This document shows, piece after piece, positions 16,554 through 26,000 of a DNA stretch of 64,000 nucleotides. The stretch is from UBA4416 sp020846025 (GTDB lineage: Bacteria > Bacteroidota > Bacteroidia > B-17B0 > Aurantibacillaceae): positions 33,246 through 97,245 of the forward strand of contig CAUJDD010000015.1 of assembly GCA_963169295.1 (NCBI GenBank). Direction: 5' to 3'. The position numbers were made by a program, and so were the translations under genes. The notes beneath the pieces were generated by a model. The model ran no database searches and had not been told where the DNA came from. It saw only the letters and a list, made by a program, of their open reading frames with translations. The stretch's first letter is position 1, and each line of letters opens with the position of its first letter.

Positions 16554-16793
16554 ATGTCAGACATTTCATCAAAAGTAAAATCTATTATTGTAGATAAATT
16601 AGGTGTAGAAGAAAAAGAAGTAACTCCAACTGCTAGCTTTACTAACGACTTAGGGGCAGATTCATTAGATACAGTGGAGTTAATTATGGAATTTGAAAAA
16701 GAATTCAATATTGCAATTCCAGACGATCAAGCTGAAAAAATTGCTACTGTAGGCGACGCTATCGCTTATATTGAGGCAAACGCTAAAAACTAA
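16554..16793 (+). CDS. acpP: Acyl carrier protein
   Basis: ACP carries growing acyl chains on a 4'-phosphopantetheine arm in fatty-acid synthesis. The 79-residue acidic product contains the DSL attachment site in GADSLDTVELIMEFEKEF (Ser at about residue 39). Its length and helical pattern are those of canonical ACP. It is followed 28 bases later by fabF, its partner enzyme, as in many bacteria. Confidence 0.98.
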   Translation: MSDISSKVKSIIVDKLGVEEKEVTPTASFTNDLGADSLDTVELIMEFEKEFNIAIPDDQAEKIATVGDAIAYIEANAKN

Positions 16794-16821
16794 ACAACTT
16801 TTTAACTTAAAAATTTTCTGT

Positions 16822-18075
16822 ATGCAATTTAAGCGCGTAGTAGTTACGGGACTTGGTGCTGTTACACCTTTGGGCAATAATGTAAATGATTATTGGACAA
16901 ATCTGATTAATGGCGTAAGTGGTGCCGCACCTATTACGCGTTTTGATGCATCTAAATTTAAAACTCGTTTTGCTTGCGAAGTAAAGGGTTTTAAATTAGA
17001 AGAATATTTTGACAGAAAAGAAGCCCAACGCTTAGATGCTTTTTCGCATTACGGAATAGCAGCTTCTGTACAAGCAGTAAAAGATGCGGGGTTAGATGCT
17101 GAAAACCTAGATAAAAATGAAATAGGAGTCATTTGGGGTTCAGGAATTGGAGGACTGGATACTTTTCAAACTGAAACCTTTAACTTTGCTAAAGGCGACG
17201 GAAATCCCCGTTTCAATCCATTCTTTATTCCAAAAATGATAGCAGATATTTGCTCTGGACATATCTCTATTCGATTTGGTTTTAGAGGTCCAAATTTCAC
17301 TACCGTTTCAGCTTGTGCATCTTCTACAACAGCTTTAATTGATGCATTTACATATATTCGATTAGGAAGAGCAAATGCTATTGTAGCTGGTGGTTCCGAA
17401 GCTGCGATCAATGAAAGTGGCATTGGTGGATTTAACGCATGTCAGGCAATGAGTACACGAAATGACAGCATGACTACAGCCTCTCGTCCTTATGATAAAG
17501 AACGTGATGGTTTTGTATTAGGAGAAGGTGGTGCTTGTTTAATCTTAGAAGAACTAGAACATGCCAAAGCTCGTGGTGCAAAAATTTATGCTGAAATTAT
17601 AGGTGGAGGTATGAGTGGCGATGCTTACCACATTACAGCTCCACATCCAGAAGGATTAGGTGCTACATTAGTTATGGAACGTGCCATTAAAGATGCTAAT
17701 ATTTCTCCTAACGAAGTTGATTATATAAATACACACGGTACTAGTACTCCACTTGGTGATGGCGCAGAACTTAAAGCGATCATCAATGTATTTGGAGAAC
17801 AAGCTTATAAAATGAATATTAGCTCAACAAAATCTATGACTGGACACTTACTTGGTGCAGCAGGTGCTGTTGAAGCTATTGCAACTGTTTTAGCGGTTCA
17901 AAATGATGTTGTCCCACCAACCATCAATCATGTAACCGTAGATCCTGAAATTGACCCAAAATTAAACTTAACTTTCAATAAAGCTCAAAAACGCCCTATT
18001 CGAGTAGCTCTTAGCAACACATTCGGGTTTGGTGGTCATAATGCAGCTATTGTAGTTAAAAAGTACAACGCTTAG
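16822..18075 (+). CDS. fabF: Beta-ketoacyl-ACP synthase II
   Basis: FabF elongates acyl-ACP with malonyl-ACP by decarboxylative condensation in type II fatty-acid synthesis. From the ATG at 16822 the product is 417 residues and begins MQFKRVVVTGLGAVTPLGNN, the family's N terminus. The frame is open further upstream but that part overlaps acpP and is not conserved. The catalytic triad is visible: Cys165 in TVSACASST, His305 in NTHGTSTPLGD and His342 in KSMTGHLLGAAG. It sits between acpP and rnc, a classical arrangement. Confidence 0.98.
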   Translation: MQFKRVVVTGLGAVTPLGNNVNDYWTNLINGVSGAAPITRFDASKFKTRFACEVKGFKLEEYFDRKEAQRLDAFSHYGIAASVQAVKDAGLDAENLDKNEIGVIWGSGIGGLDTFQTETFNFAKGDGNPRFNPFFIPKMIADICSGHISIRFGFRGPNFTTVSACASSTTALIDAFTYIRLGRANAIVAGGSEAAINESGIGGFNACQAMSTRNDSMTTASRPYDKERDGFVLGEGGACLILEELEHAKARGAKIYAEIIGGGMSGDAYHITAPHPEGLGATLVMERAIKDANISPNEVDYINTHGTSTPLGDGAELKAIINVFGEQAYKMNISSTKSMTGHLLGAAGAVEAIATVLAVQNDVVPPTINHVTVDPEIDPKLNLTFNKAQKRPIRVALSNTFGFGGHNAAIVVKKYNA

Positions 18076-18085
18076 TTTTATTGTT

Positions 18086-18805
18086 TTGATAAAGATTTTA
18101 TCAGCCTTAAAACCACTTCCCAAAAACGATAAAGCCTTTAGGCAAAAGCTAAAAAACATTTTAGGCTTTTACCCATCAAATTTAGCTTTGTATTATCAAG
18201 CCTTTAGACATAGTAGCACAAACGTTAGTGAATTTAAACAAAGTAATGAACGTTTAGAATTTTTAGGTGATGCTGTGCTTGGTATGGTAGTAGCCGAATA
18301 TTTATTTAAACTATATCCTAAAGAAAATGAAGGTTTTTTAACTCAAATAAGAAGTAGAATCGTAAATGGGCAAAACTTACAAATGTTATCAAAAAAATTT
18401 GGATTTGACACCTTACTTACATCTAAACTAACTCAAAAAGATAGAATCAACTCTTCTGCTTATGGTGATGCTTTCGAGGCATTTATTGGTGCCCTATATT
18501 TAGATAAAGGATTTGATGTTACAAAAAATTTTATCTTAAATAAAATCATTAAACTTCATTTAGATATGAATACTGTGTTGCAGAATAATACAGATTATAA
18601 ATCTCAATTGCAGATTCTAATGCAAAAGCAAAAAAACACATTTGAATACAAACTGCTGAATGAATATAAAACCGAGAAAGGTAAATTATACCATGTCCAA
18701 CTAATTATTGAGAATGTTCCTATTGTTGAGTTTGAACATAGTTCTAAAAAAGTAGCCGAGCAAAAAGTTGCTCAATTAGCTTTAGAGATATTATCTAAAG
18801 ACTAA
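18086..18805 (+). CDS. rnc: Ribonuclease III
   Basis: RNase III cleaves double-stranded RNA in rRNA maturation and mRNA turnover. The product has the catalytic signature ERLEFLGDAVLG (about residues 55-66), the second acidic cluster YGDAFEAFIGALYLDKG (about 128-144) and a C-terminal double-stranded RNA-binding domain (about 170-238). No in-frame ATG precedes the conserved region. The most likely start is the TTG at 18086, 11 bases after the fabF stop, giving 239 residues; an ATT codon at 18080 is an alternative. Order acpP-fabF-rnc is conserved widely. Confidence 0.94.
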   Translation: MIKILSALKPLPKNDKAFRQKLKNILGFYPSNLALYYQAFRHSSTNVSEFKQSNERLEFLGDAVLGMVVAEYLFKLYPKENEGFLTQIRSRIVNGQNLQMLSKKFGFDTLLTSKLTQKDRINSSAYGDAFEAFIGALYLDKGFDVTKNFILNKIIKLHLDMNTVLQNNTDYKSQLQILMQKQKNTFEYKLLNEYKTEKGKLYHVQLIIENVPIVEFEHSSKKVAEQKVAQLALEILSKD

Positions 18806-18986
18806 ACTATATGCAATATTCTTCATATTCCTTAACACAAAACAAATAGTAGAAGATTTATTCTTCATAAACACTTGTTTTTCCAAAGACAAGTAAAGAA
18901 AGTAAGTGGCCACAAAGCCTGTATAAAGGAATTTTCAATGACACTATGGCTGCTGACACGAATGAGTTTTTATAAAATCAATTAGC

Positions 18987-19026
18987 AAAAAAAGGAGGCT
19001 GTCATTCATACGACAGCCTCCTTTTT
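18987..19026. terminator. Bidirectional terminator between rnc and the M43 genes
   Basis: AAAAAAAGGAGGCTGTC and GACAGCCTCCTTTTT form a stem of 15 bp with an 8-base loop, flanked by A and T runs. It can end both rnc transcription and the minus-strand protease transcript. The 180 bases between rnc and this stem hold no gene that I can support. Confidence 0.92.
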
Positions 19027-19048
19027 ATTCTAGTAATTTAGGAGATGG

Positions 19049-21478
19049 TTATTTTGCTATAATAATTCTTTGTACTAATTTTTCAGTTCCATTTGTAATG
19101 GTTACAAAATAAACACCTGCTTCTTTGTTGCTTAAATCAAGTGATAATACACCTTCAGAGAAGGCTTTATAATCTTGTTTATACACTTCTTGTCCAAGTG
19201 TATTCGACACATTAATACTTACATCTTGAGTTTTTGGTAATGTTAATAATAAATTAAATATTCCATTAGATGGATTAGGCATAATACTAAAATTAGCGGC
19301 TAATAAACTTGATGCATCTATTCCTGTTACACAAGTCATTAATGGAAAAATAGCCATGTTATTAACTAAACCACCCCAAGACACATTCATATCATGCCAT
19401 GTATTGTCATCAAACATTTCCCATGAAGTATTTGTAGAAGCATGAAAATCATTCATAATAACCGCTGTATCACCAGCTGTTGTAGGAGTTGTAACAGACA
19501 AGAAGAATCCACCAACAGGTGCAGCAACAGGCGTAGGGAAAGTATATTTATAAGGTATAGCAACATTACTTACATAAGTAACAGACGGATCACCTGCTAA
19601 ATAACCAACATTATTAGTTGCAGTAGCAGCAGTTATTAAACCTAAATTAGCCGTTGCCGTTGCAATACCAGTTATCCCTGTAGGGCCAGCGGCTAAGGTT
19701 CCATTATACATTTTTAAATTTACTGCCCTTGAAGCTGTACCCGTAGTACCTTGAGTTCCATCTTTAAAGAAAACAACAACTGCTCCTGTTACATGTGCGT
19801 TAGTAATACTGCTATACTTTGCAGGCGCAAAGAAACTAGCCTTTTCTTTATCCTTATAACAATTAGATCCAAAAACCCAACCAGCATTTGGTGTACAACC
19901 AGATACTGCTTCAGCTCCTGCCCTTCCTACATACATTGTATCAGTAGATGAAATGTTTGTTATAGTTGCGCTACAAGCCGAACCAGTACATGTACTTACA
20001 GTAATAGCATTTGTTTTGGTACTTACAGCCGTTGTACCACTTTTAGCGGATAAAGTAACTACATAGCTACCATTATTAGCAAATGTAATTGTAGGATTAG
20101 CTGAATTTGCATTAGGATTAAATGTAACACCCGTTGCAGGTGAAGCCGACCAAGTATAAGTAGGAGTAGGATTTCCAGTTGAATTATTAGTTACAGAAAC
20201 AGCAACACCACTACATGCACTATTTGTCATTGTAAATGCTGCTACAGCTGGTGTTGAAGAACCAGTAGCGCATAATCCGTGTGTTCCTAAGAATTTACGA
20301 TAAGTACCATTAGCCATAACAGTTTGTGCACGAGTACGTTGATCTTCAGTAAACATATACATAGCGGCATCATCCGTATAATCCATAAAATTCATAAACA
20401 TCTCCCCATTAGCTCCATTTGGTGTTGTATTATTGGTTCCAGATGGGCTATTGCATGAATTAGCCGCATAAGGGTATGAAGGAGAGCCTGAATTACTTGA
20501 ACTAGCTGGAGGTGTATCTAAACAATAATCTGTTGCACAACTTCCATCACCCCAAATGTGGCGAAGACCAAGCCAGTGTCCAATTTCATGTGTTGCTGTA
20601 CGTCCTTTGTTATATGGCGCTTGAAGTGTTCCAGTATTTCCAAAAGCTCTTGACCAACACCATAAACCATCCGTTGTGGCTGTTCCATTACCAGTTATAC
20701 CAGCTAAAGAAACGCCCATTGGAAATGTTGCATAACCTAGTAATCCTACGCTCGAACTCTCATCAGTAACCCAAATATTCATATACTTAGTAGGATCCCA
20801 AATAGTAGCTGGCTTAATGTATCCATCAATGAAGCTTTGAAAGGTACTGATAGAAGTATAAGACGCAGGATTTTTACTTGGATATGAAGCAGATGTAGGT
20901 GTGGAAATAGAAGTATAATTTACCCTATCTACACCTGGCTCCGACATTGTATTTCCATTTTTATCAATAGTTGCTAAACAAAAACTAATATTGAAGTTGG
21001 AAATTTTAGGTCGTCCATTAGCATCTTTATTAGCTGCTGGCAAACCTGCATTGGTTGCATAAGTAGTAAAAGCAGTTGCAGGATAATTTGCTACGTTTAA
21101 GCCCGTTGCTGCAAAATCATTATTAAGCACAGAAATTTGAGAGGTTACCTGAGCGTTAGACAAATTAGGATAAGATCCTACTGCTTGCCCACCATGAATA
21201 ACATGGATTACAACCGGTATTGTGTAATTTGCCATTGTTTTATTTGCCTCAGATGAATTACTTTTAAACTGAGCTATTAATTGCTGAAAATCAGCTTCCC
21301 ATTGTGCGTTAGGAGATTGTGTGGCACAACCTCTCCCTACAACATTCATAGGTGTATGATTATCATTTAATATTGGGGCAACTTGTTTAACCGTTCTACC
21401 CGTTTGTGCAAGCATTGTTGTCCCGAGGAGCATAGCTCCCACCGACAATTTTAAAAATCCATGTTTCATAGTTATCAT
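19049..21478 (-). CDS. Secreted M43-type zinc metalloprotease with T9SS sorting tail
   Basis: This exported protease belongs to the pappalysin/cytophagalysin (M43) metzincins. The frame opens with two Met codons; the second (MKHGFLKLSVGAMLLGTTMLAQ) begins a good signal peptide, so the start may be at 21469. The zinc motif HEIGHWLGLRH is at residues 297-307, and a Met-turn-like MNFMDYTDDAAMYMF lies about 60 residues later. A PKD-type domain follows (about 405-495), then a region of about 200 residues of unknown fold with two pairs of Cys. The C-terminal 75 residues (ANFSIMPNPSNGIFNLLL ... GVYFVTITNGTEKLVQRIII) are a type A T9SS sorting domain. It lies 9 bases after a larger paralogue. Confidence 0.92.
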   Translation of the reverse strand: MITMKHGFLKLSVGAMLLGTTMLAQTGRTVKQVAPILNDNHTPMNVVGRGCATQSPNAQWEADFQQLIAQFKSNSSEANKTMANYTIPVVIHVIHGGQAVGSYPNLSNAQVTSQISVLNNDFAATGLNVANYPATAFTTYATNAGLPAANKDANGRPKISNFNISFCLATIDKNGNTMSEPGVDRVNYTSISTPTSASYPSKNPASYTSISTFQSFIDGYIKPATIWDPTKYMNIWVTDESSSVGLLGYATFPMGVSLAGITGNGTATTDGLWCWSRAFGNTGTLQAPYNKGRTATHEIGHWLGLRHIWGDGSCATDYCLDTPPASSSNSGSPSYPYAANSCNSPSGTNNTTPNGANGEMFMNFMDYTDDAAMYMFTEDQRTRAQTVMANGTYRKFLGTHGLCATGSSTPAVAAFTMTNSACSGVAVSVTNNSTGNPTPTYTWSASPATGVTFNPNANSANPTITFANNGSYVVTLSAKSGTTAVSTKTNAITVSTCTGSACSATITNISSTDTMYVGRAGAEAVSGCTPNAGWVFGSNCYKDKEKASFFAPAKYSSITNAHVTGAVVVFFKDGTQGTTGTASRAVNLKMYNGTLAAGPTGITGIATATANLGLITAATATNNVGYLAGDPSVTYVSNVAIPYKYTFPTPVAAPVGGFFLSVTTPTTAGDTAVIMNDFHASTNTSWEMFDDNTWHDMNVSWGGLVNNMAIFPLMTCVTGIDASSLLAANFSIMPNPSNGIFNLLLTLPKTQDVSINVSNTLGQEVYKQDYKAFSEGVLSLDLSNKEAGVYFVTITNGTEKLVQRIIIAK

Positions 21479-21487
21479 TTTTATATA

Positions 21488-24400
21488 TTATTCTTTTACA
21501 ATTCGTTTAGTTACTTGTTTACCACCATTTAATACTCTTACAACATATATTCCACTTGCATAATATTGAAGTGGAATCATTGTTTGTTCGTCTTTTATAC
21601 TTTGTGAAATTAATAACTTACCTGTAGCGTCATATAATTCTAAAGTCGTTAATTCATTAATTAAAGTAGCATCCATTGAAATATTTAAAACATCTTTTGC
21701 TGGATTTGGATAAATAGCTAGATACGAGCCCGCTAATTCCATAATTCCAGTACATGAACTTACAGAAACGGTTCTAGTAGCTAAAGCTGAACACGAGTTA
21801 GCATCAGTATAATTATATGTAATAGTAAAAGTACCTACACCAGCAGAAGCTGGATTAAATACATTTCCAGTTACACCTACACCAGAGAATGTACCACCAA
21901 CAGGAGATCCAGTTAAGTTTACAGTAGGGCCGTTTGTACACATTGGACTAGTTAATGTTCCCATACTTACTGATGGTAGTTGATTTACATTTACTGTTGT
22001 TGTTTTAATTGCAGTAGTTGTACATCCCGTCATGTTTCCTGAAACAGTATAAACAGAAGTAGCTGTAGGCGTAACTGCAATAGATGGAGAATTTGATGAT
22101 GTACTCCAGGTATAAGTATTAACTCCACTTGCAGTTAATGTTGCTGTTTGTCCTGCACAAATAGTAGAAGTGTTTACAGAAATAGCAGGTGCTGCACCAA
22201 CTACTACAGACGCAGTAATTGTTTTAGAACATCCAGCTGTTGAAGTTCCAAGAACGGTGTATGTAGTATTAGAAGATGGACTTGTTGTTAATGTGGCGGA
22301 AGTAGAACCTGTACTCCAACTGAAAGTACTTGCACCACTAGCTATTAAAGTAGCAGTTGCCCCAGCACAAATTGTAGCTGAATTAGCAGTAACATTTGGT
22401 AAAGGATTTACTGTTACTGTTAATGACCGAGAATGAGTACATCCAACACTATTAGTTCCTGTAACTGTATAGTTAGTAGTCAATGTAGGAGAAACAGAGA
22501 TTGAAGATGTTGTTGCTCCAGTATTCCATGTATAAGAAGTTGCACCTGATGCTGTTAAAGTAGTGGCAGAACCAAGGCATACTGTTTTAGAAGAAGCAGT
22601 TACAGTAGGGGTTGTTTTAATAGTAACCGTTGTGGTCCTTGTATTCGAACAACCAGTTGAAGCCAATGTTCCAGTTACTGTATAAACTGTTGCTACAGTA
22701 GGAGAAACAGAAATAGAAGCAGTTGTTGCTCCAGTATTCCATACGTAAGTTGATGCTCCACCAGCAGTTAAAGTTGCCGAAGATCCTCTACAAATAGAAG
22801 CACTTGTACTAGTTATACTCGGTAAGGCATTTACAGTAATGGTTTGAGAAACAGGAGTACTTGTACCTGAAGAATTAGCAGCTGTGTGTGTTATTGTATA
22901 AGTTCCAGCAGCAGTATAAGTTACAGTTGGGTTTTGAGCAGTAGATGAAGTAGGGCTACCACCTGGGAAAGACCAAGTCCAACTGGTTGGAGAGTTTGTA
23001 GAAGCATCTGTAAATGTAATTGATTGGCCTACACATTTAGTTGAAGAGCTTGTAAAACTGGCTGTAGGTGGTGCTGCAGCAGTTGTATATGAAACATTGA
23101 TATTATCTAAATATAAGTTATTTCCCCAACCGCTTTTATTTTCAAATTTTAAATACACACTACTTTGTCCAGCATAAGATGATAAACTAATACTATCTCT
23201 ACGCCATTGTGCATTTGCTGTAGGAGTATAAGCAGAAGTGTAAGCACCTGCAACAGTTGCTAGTTGCGTACCGCCTTTTCCATATAGTTTAGTCCAAGTA
23301 CCTCCACAATCTGTTGAGATATATACATTCAAGGTATCTAAATTTGAAGTTCCATAATAACGATGAGATACGTCAAATTTTACCTTTAAGCTACTATTAG
23401 CCGTAGCAAAACTTAATGCTGGTGTTCTTAAGGCATCTAATTGTCCTGTGATGTCTGTACTACCCGAATAATTATCCATCTTAGCAATTGCAGTACTTCC
23501 CGCCACTAATCCAGTTGAGTTAGCAACTCTTGTCCAAGTGTTAGCTGAATTAAGGGTATTAGCCGTTAATTTAACCCATCCTGTTGGTGGGAATGTCGTT
23601 GATTCAAATCCTTCTGTAAATGGTAATGCTGCACCAGATGGTGCAGATGTAATTGTAAATGTAGAAGTCATTGAATTATTAGCTGCATAACCATCAGCAC
23701 CACCATTTGGATTAGTTACAGAAACTGAGAATGTATGTGCACCGTTTGTTAAACCTGAATAAGTATTTAAAGTTAAAACAGTAGAAGCTCCAGTAGCTAA
23801 TGAACCTGACCAATTTAATGTTTGTGTTGCCATAGCATCCATTTTGTACAATATAGATGCAGAAGTTAAAGTAGTAGAACCTGCATTTACTAAAGTAACC
23901 TTAGGAACTACTGTATTATTACAAGAAGATGAACCACTTACTGGGTTTAAAATACTTGAAATGCCTGCATCTAATGCTGTAGGCGGACTACATGCATTAG
24001 ATGTTGCTAACACATTCCAAGGTGGATTACTTACCACCGCTTCCATTCTTGCAACTTGACCAGCTGTAAACATATATAAACAAGCATCATCTGAGTAATC
24101 CATATAATTCATCCACATTGTTCCAGGGCTACTTGGAGAGCAAGCATCCGTTTGAATAGATCCTGCTGTATAGCAACCATAATGCATATTTGCTTGATTA
24201 GGTGTATCGGCACATTGATCGGAACCAGAACAGGCTCCATTATCATCTCCCCAAATGTGAAATAAATTAAAACAGTGACCAAATTCATGTGTACCTGTTC
24301 TTCCTAAGTTATAGGGAGATTGAGCCGTTCCACCAATTCCGGTAGCTTGGTAGTGTAATACTAAACCCCAAGTATTACTCAAACTTCCAGTAGGAAATTC

Positions 24401-24997
24401 ACCATATCCTAAAATTCCTCCGCCCATGTTACATACCCATATATTTACATACTTTGTTACATCCCATGGATCATCTCCACCAGATGCACTCGATTTCACC
24501 GCATCATTTGTACTAAAGGAAGAAACACCAGTAGATTTATAAACAACACCAGTAGTTGGATTTCCATTTGGATCGCGTTGTGCTAAACAAAAACGAATAT
24601 TAGCACCCGACGCTACTGTTGAGAAAGTAGGTTGAGTAACGTTACTTGCATCAGTATTAAGTTTTGCAAAATCATCATTTAATACTTGAACTTGCGAAGT
24701 TGCTTGAGCCAATGAAATACTTTGAGTTGCATTAGCATACACTACATGTACAACTACCGGAATAACTGTAGGTGTTGATGCAGCAGAAGCAGTACCTGCT
24801 AATTTAGAAGCAGCCTTATTCAATAAATATTGATCAAGCATTTGATTATATTGAATACGATCGTTCTCGTAATTAGGCCGAGTTTGTTTTAAATATTCAT
24901 GATGATCCATCGTACCACACGTACGTTGTGTAGGCATTTGTGCAAAAGCAATTATACTTAAACAAGCCATTGCAATTAGTAAAAATGTTTTTTTCAT
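21488..24997 (-). CDS. Large secreted M43-type metalloprotease with adhesin-like repeats and T9SS tail
   Basis: The 1169-residue product has a signal peptide (MKKTFLLIAMACLSIIAFAQ) and a propeptide. Its M43 domain has the zinc motif HEFGHCFNLFH (residues 237-247; Asn where the metzincin consensus has Gly) and the Met-turn region MNYMDYSDDACLYMF. A CARDB-like segment (about 340-450), a jelly-roll/MAM-like segment (about 455-640, PFTEGFESTTFPPTGW) and a PKD domain (about 645-720) follow. About five Ig-like repeats of roughly 75-80 residues (ICAGATATLTASG ... YTWSTG) come next, then a type A T9SS sorting domain (AIYPNPAKDVLNISM ... GIYVVRVLNGGKQVTKRIV). It is probably cotranscribed with the smaller M43 gene downstream. 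Confidence 0.93.
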   Translation of the reverse strand: MKKTFLLIAMACLSIIAFAQMPTQRTCGTMDHHEYLKQTRPNYENDRIQYNQMLDQYLLNKAASKLAGTASAASTPTVIPVVVHVVYANATQSISLAQATSQVQVLNDDFAKLNTDASNVTQPTFSTVASGANIRFCLAQRDPNGNPTTGVVYKSTGVSSFSTNDAVKSSASGGDDPWDVTKYVNIWVCNMGGGILGYGEFPTGSLSNTWGLVLHYQATGIGGTAQSPYNLGRTGTHEFGHCFNLFHIWGDDNGACSGSDQCADTPNQANMHYGCYTAGSIQTDACSPSSPGTMWMNYMDYSDDACLYMFTAGQVARMEAVVSNPPWNVLATSNACSPPTALDAGISSILNPVSGSSSCNNTVVPKVTLVNAGSTTLTSASILYKMDAMATQTLNWSGSLATGASTVLTLNTYSGLTNGAHTFSVSVTNPNGGADGYAANNSMTSTFTITSAPSGAALPFTEGFESTTFPPTGWVKLTANTLNSANTWTRVANSTGLVAGSTAIAKMDNYSGSTDITGQLDALRTPALSFATANSSLKVKFDVSHRYYGTSNLDTLNVYISTDCGGTWTKLYGKGGTQLATVAGAYTSAYTPTANAQWRRDSISLSSYAGQSSVYLKFENKSGWGNNLYLDNINVSYTTAAAPPTASFTSSSTKCVGQSITFTDASTNSPTSWTWSFPGGSPTSSTAQNPTVTYTAAGTYTITHTAANSSGTSTPVSQTITVNALPSITSTSASICRGSSATLTAGGASTYVWNTGATTASISVSPTVATVYTVTGTLASTGCSNTRTTTVTIKTTPTVTASSKTVCLGSATTLTASGATSYTWNTGATTSSISVSPTLTTNYTVTGTNSVGCTHSRSLTVTVNPLPNVTANSATICAGATATLIASGASTFSWSTGSTSATLTTSPSSNTTYTVLGTSTAGCSKTITASVVVGAAPAISVNTSTICAGQTATLTASGVNTYTWSTSSNSPSIAVTPTATSVYTVSGNMTGCTTTAIKTTTVNVNQLPSVSMGTLTSPMCTNGPTVNLTGSPVGGTFSGVGVTGNVFNPASAGVGTFTITYNYTDANSCSALATRTVSVSSCTGIMELAGSYLAIYPNPAKDVLNISMDATLINELTTLELYDATGKLLISQSIKDEQTMIPLQYYASGIYVVRVLNGGKQVTKRIVKE
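21960..22860 (-). repeat. Tandem Ig-like repeats within the large M43 protease
   Basis: About four to five protein repeats of roughly 75-80 residues, each with a Cys near both ends and a YTWNTG/FSWSTG strand, are visible in the translated gene. The DNA is similar but not identical between units. They are coding repeats, not a CRISPR or mobile array. Confidence 0.75.
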
Positions 24998-25003
24998 GTT
25001 TTA

Positions 25004-25037
25004 TTGGGTTTAGTTTAGCTCAAGTTATTAAACCCAA
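25004..25037 (-). promoter_or_regulatory. Hairpin in the leader of the large M43 gene
   Basis: TTGGGTTTA (25004-25012) and TAAACCCAA (25029-25037) form a perfect 9-bp stem around 16 bases. It begins 7 bases upstream of the ATG at 24997 on the minus strand. No T run follows, so it is not a terminator. A role in translation or RNA stability is possible but not shown. Confidence 0.35.
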
Positions 25038-25286
25038 ATTGTAATTAAAAAGAAATGAGGTAAATTTTTGTATTAATTTTCAACGATTCTTGAATTCTTA
25101 TTTAAATTCATAACTACATGATTTTAAACTTATTACAAATCATTTGTTTTCTTTAAAATACAAAACCTAAATAAAAACATTCAATCGAATTTGTATAAAA
25201 ATTGAATTTTTAAGTTAAAATACTCTTAGAATATTCTAAATGCTAAAAAAACACAAAATGATTTTTTATAAATAATGGGTCAAATT

Positions 25287-26000
25287 CTATTCAGAATAAA
25301 TACCAAAAACAGTTGGAATTTTATTAAAAGGAGGCATTTCTTCACACTTCCATTGTTGTATGGTTTTCACAATAATCAACTCTTCATTTGTAGTTAGTGC
25401 AGATGCTATTAATAATTGAGTATGTGCTTGGAGGTGTTGTATTAAATCTTGAAACAACGAGGTGTTTCGATAAGGTGTTTCAATAAAATATTGTGCTTGC
25501 TTATTTTTCTGTGTTAATAATTCTAATGCCTTTATTCTGTTTAATCGGTTAGGTTTTTCAATAGGTAAGTAACCATTAAAAGCAAAATTTTGTCCATTAA
25601 ATCCACTTGCCATAATTGATAAAACAATGGAGCTTGGCCCAACAAGCGGCACTACTTTAATTCCATTTTTATGAGCAAGTTTAATAATATCAGCACCTGG
25701 GTCGGCAATACCAGGGCAACCCGCATCGCTCATTAAACCCATGTCCTTCCCCTTTATTAAAGGATTAATAAATGAACTTAATTCCTCCGATTTAACATGT
25801 TGATTGATTAATGAGAATTGCGCTTTAGTAATATCTGGATATTGACATTGTTTTAAAAATGCTCTAGCCTCTTTCGCGTTCTCGGCAATAAAGAAAGTAA
25901 GTTGTTTTATTAAATCAATATTTCGTTTTGGTAAAACATCTTCAAGCACACTATTTCCAAGTGTAACTGGAAATAAATATAATATACCTTTTTGACTCAT
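25287..26000 (-). CDS. RsmI-like SAM-dependent methyltransferase (tetrapyrrole-methylase fold)
   Basis: The product is about 237 residues and belongs to the tetrapyrrole methylase superfamily, near RsmI, the 16S rRNA C1402 2'-O-methyltransferase. The family's SAM-site pattern is present: GLMSDAGCPGIADPGADII (about residues 85-103) and PLVGPSSIVLSIMASGF. Bacteroidota often carry this second, shorter relative besides true RsmI, so I give no symbol. The frame is open 11 codons further, but the ATG at 26000, which overlaps the recQ stop as ATGA, gives the conserved start MSQKGILYLFPVTLGN. It is therefore coupled to recQ. Confidence 0.88.
   Translation of the reverse strand: MSQKGILYLFPVTLGNSVLEDVLPKRNIDLIKQLTFFIAENAKEARAFLKQCQYPDITKAQFSLINQHVKSEELSSFINPLIKGKDMGLMSDAGCPGIADPGADIIKLAHKNGIKVVPLVGPSSIVLSIMASGFNGQNFAFNGYLPIEKPNRLNRIKALELLTQKNKQAQYFIETPYRNTSLFQDLIQHLQAHTQLLIASALTTNEELIIVKTIQQWKCEEMPPFNKIPTVFGIYSE

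Noticed and set aside
18806..18986. Possible gene remnant between rnc and the terminator
   Set aside because: All frames are broken within about 20 codons and none gives a recognisable motif.
22170..22436. Open frame of 88 codons on the plus strand inside the M43 gene
   Set aside because: It is the complement of the Ig-like repeats and has no start context or homology that I can see.
21960..22860. Repeated DNA that might be a CRISPR or mobile array
   Set aside because: It translates as a continuous set of Ig-like domains with period about 230 bases and amino-acid level conservation.
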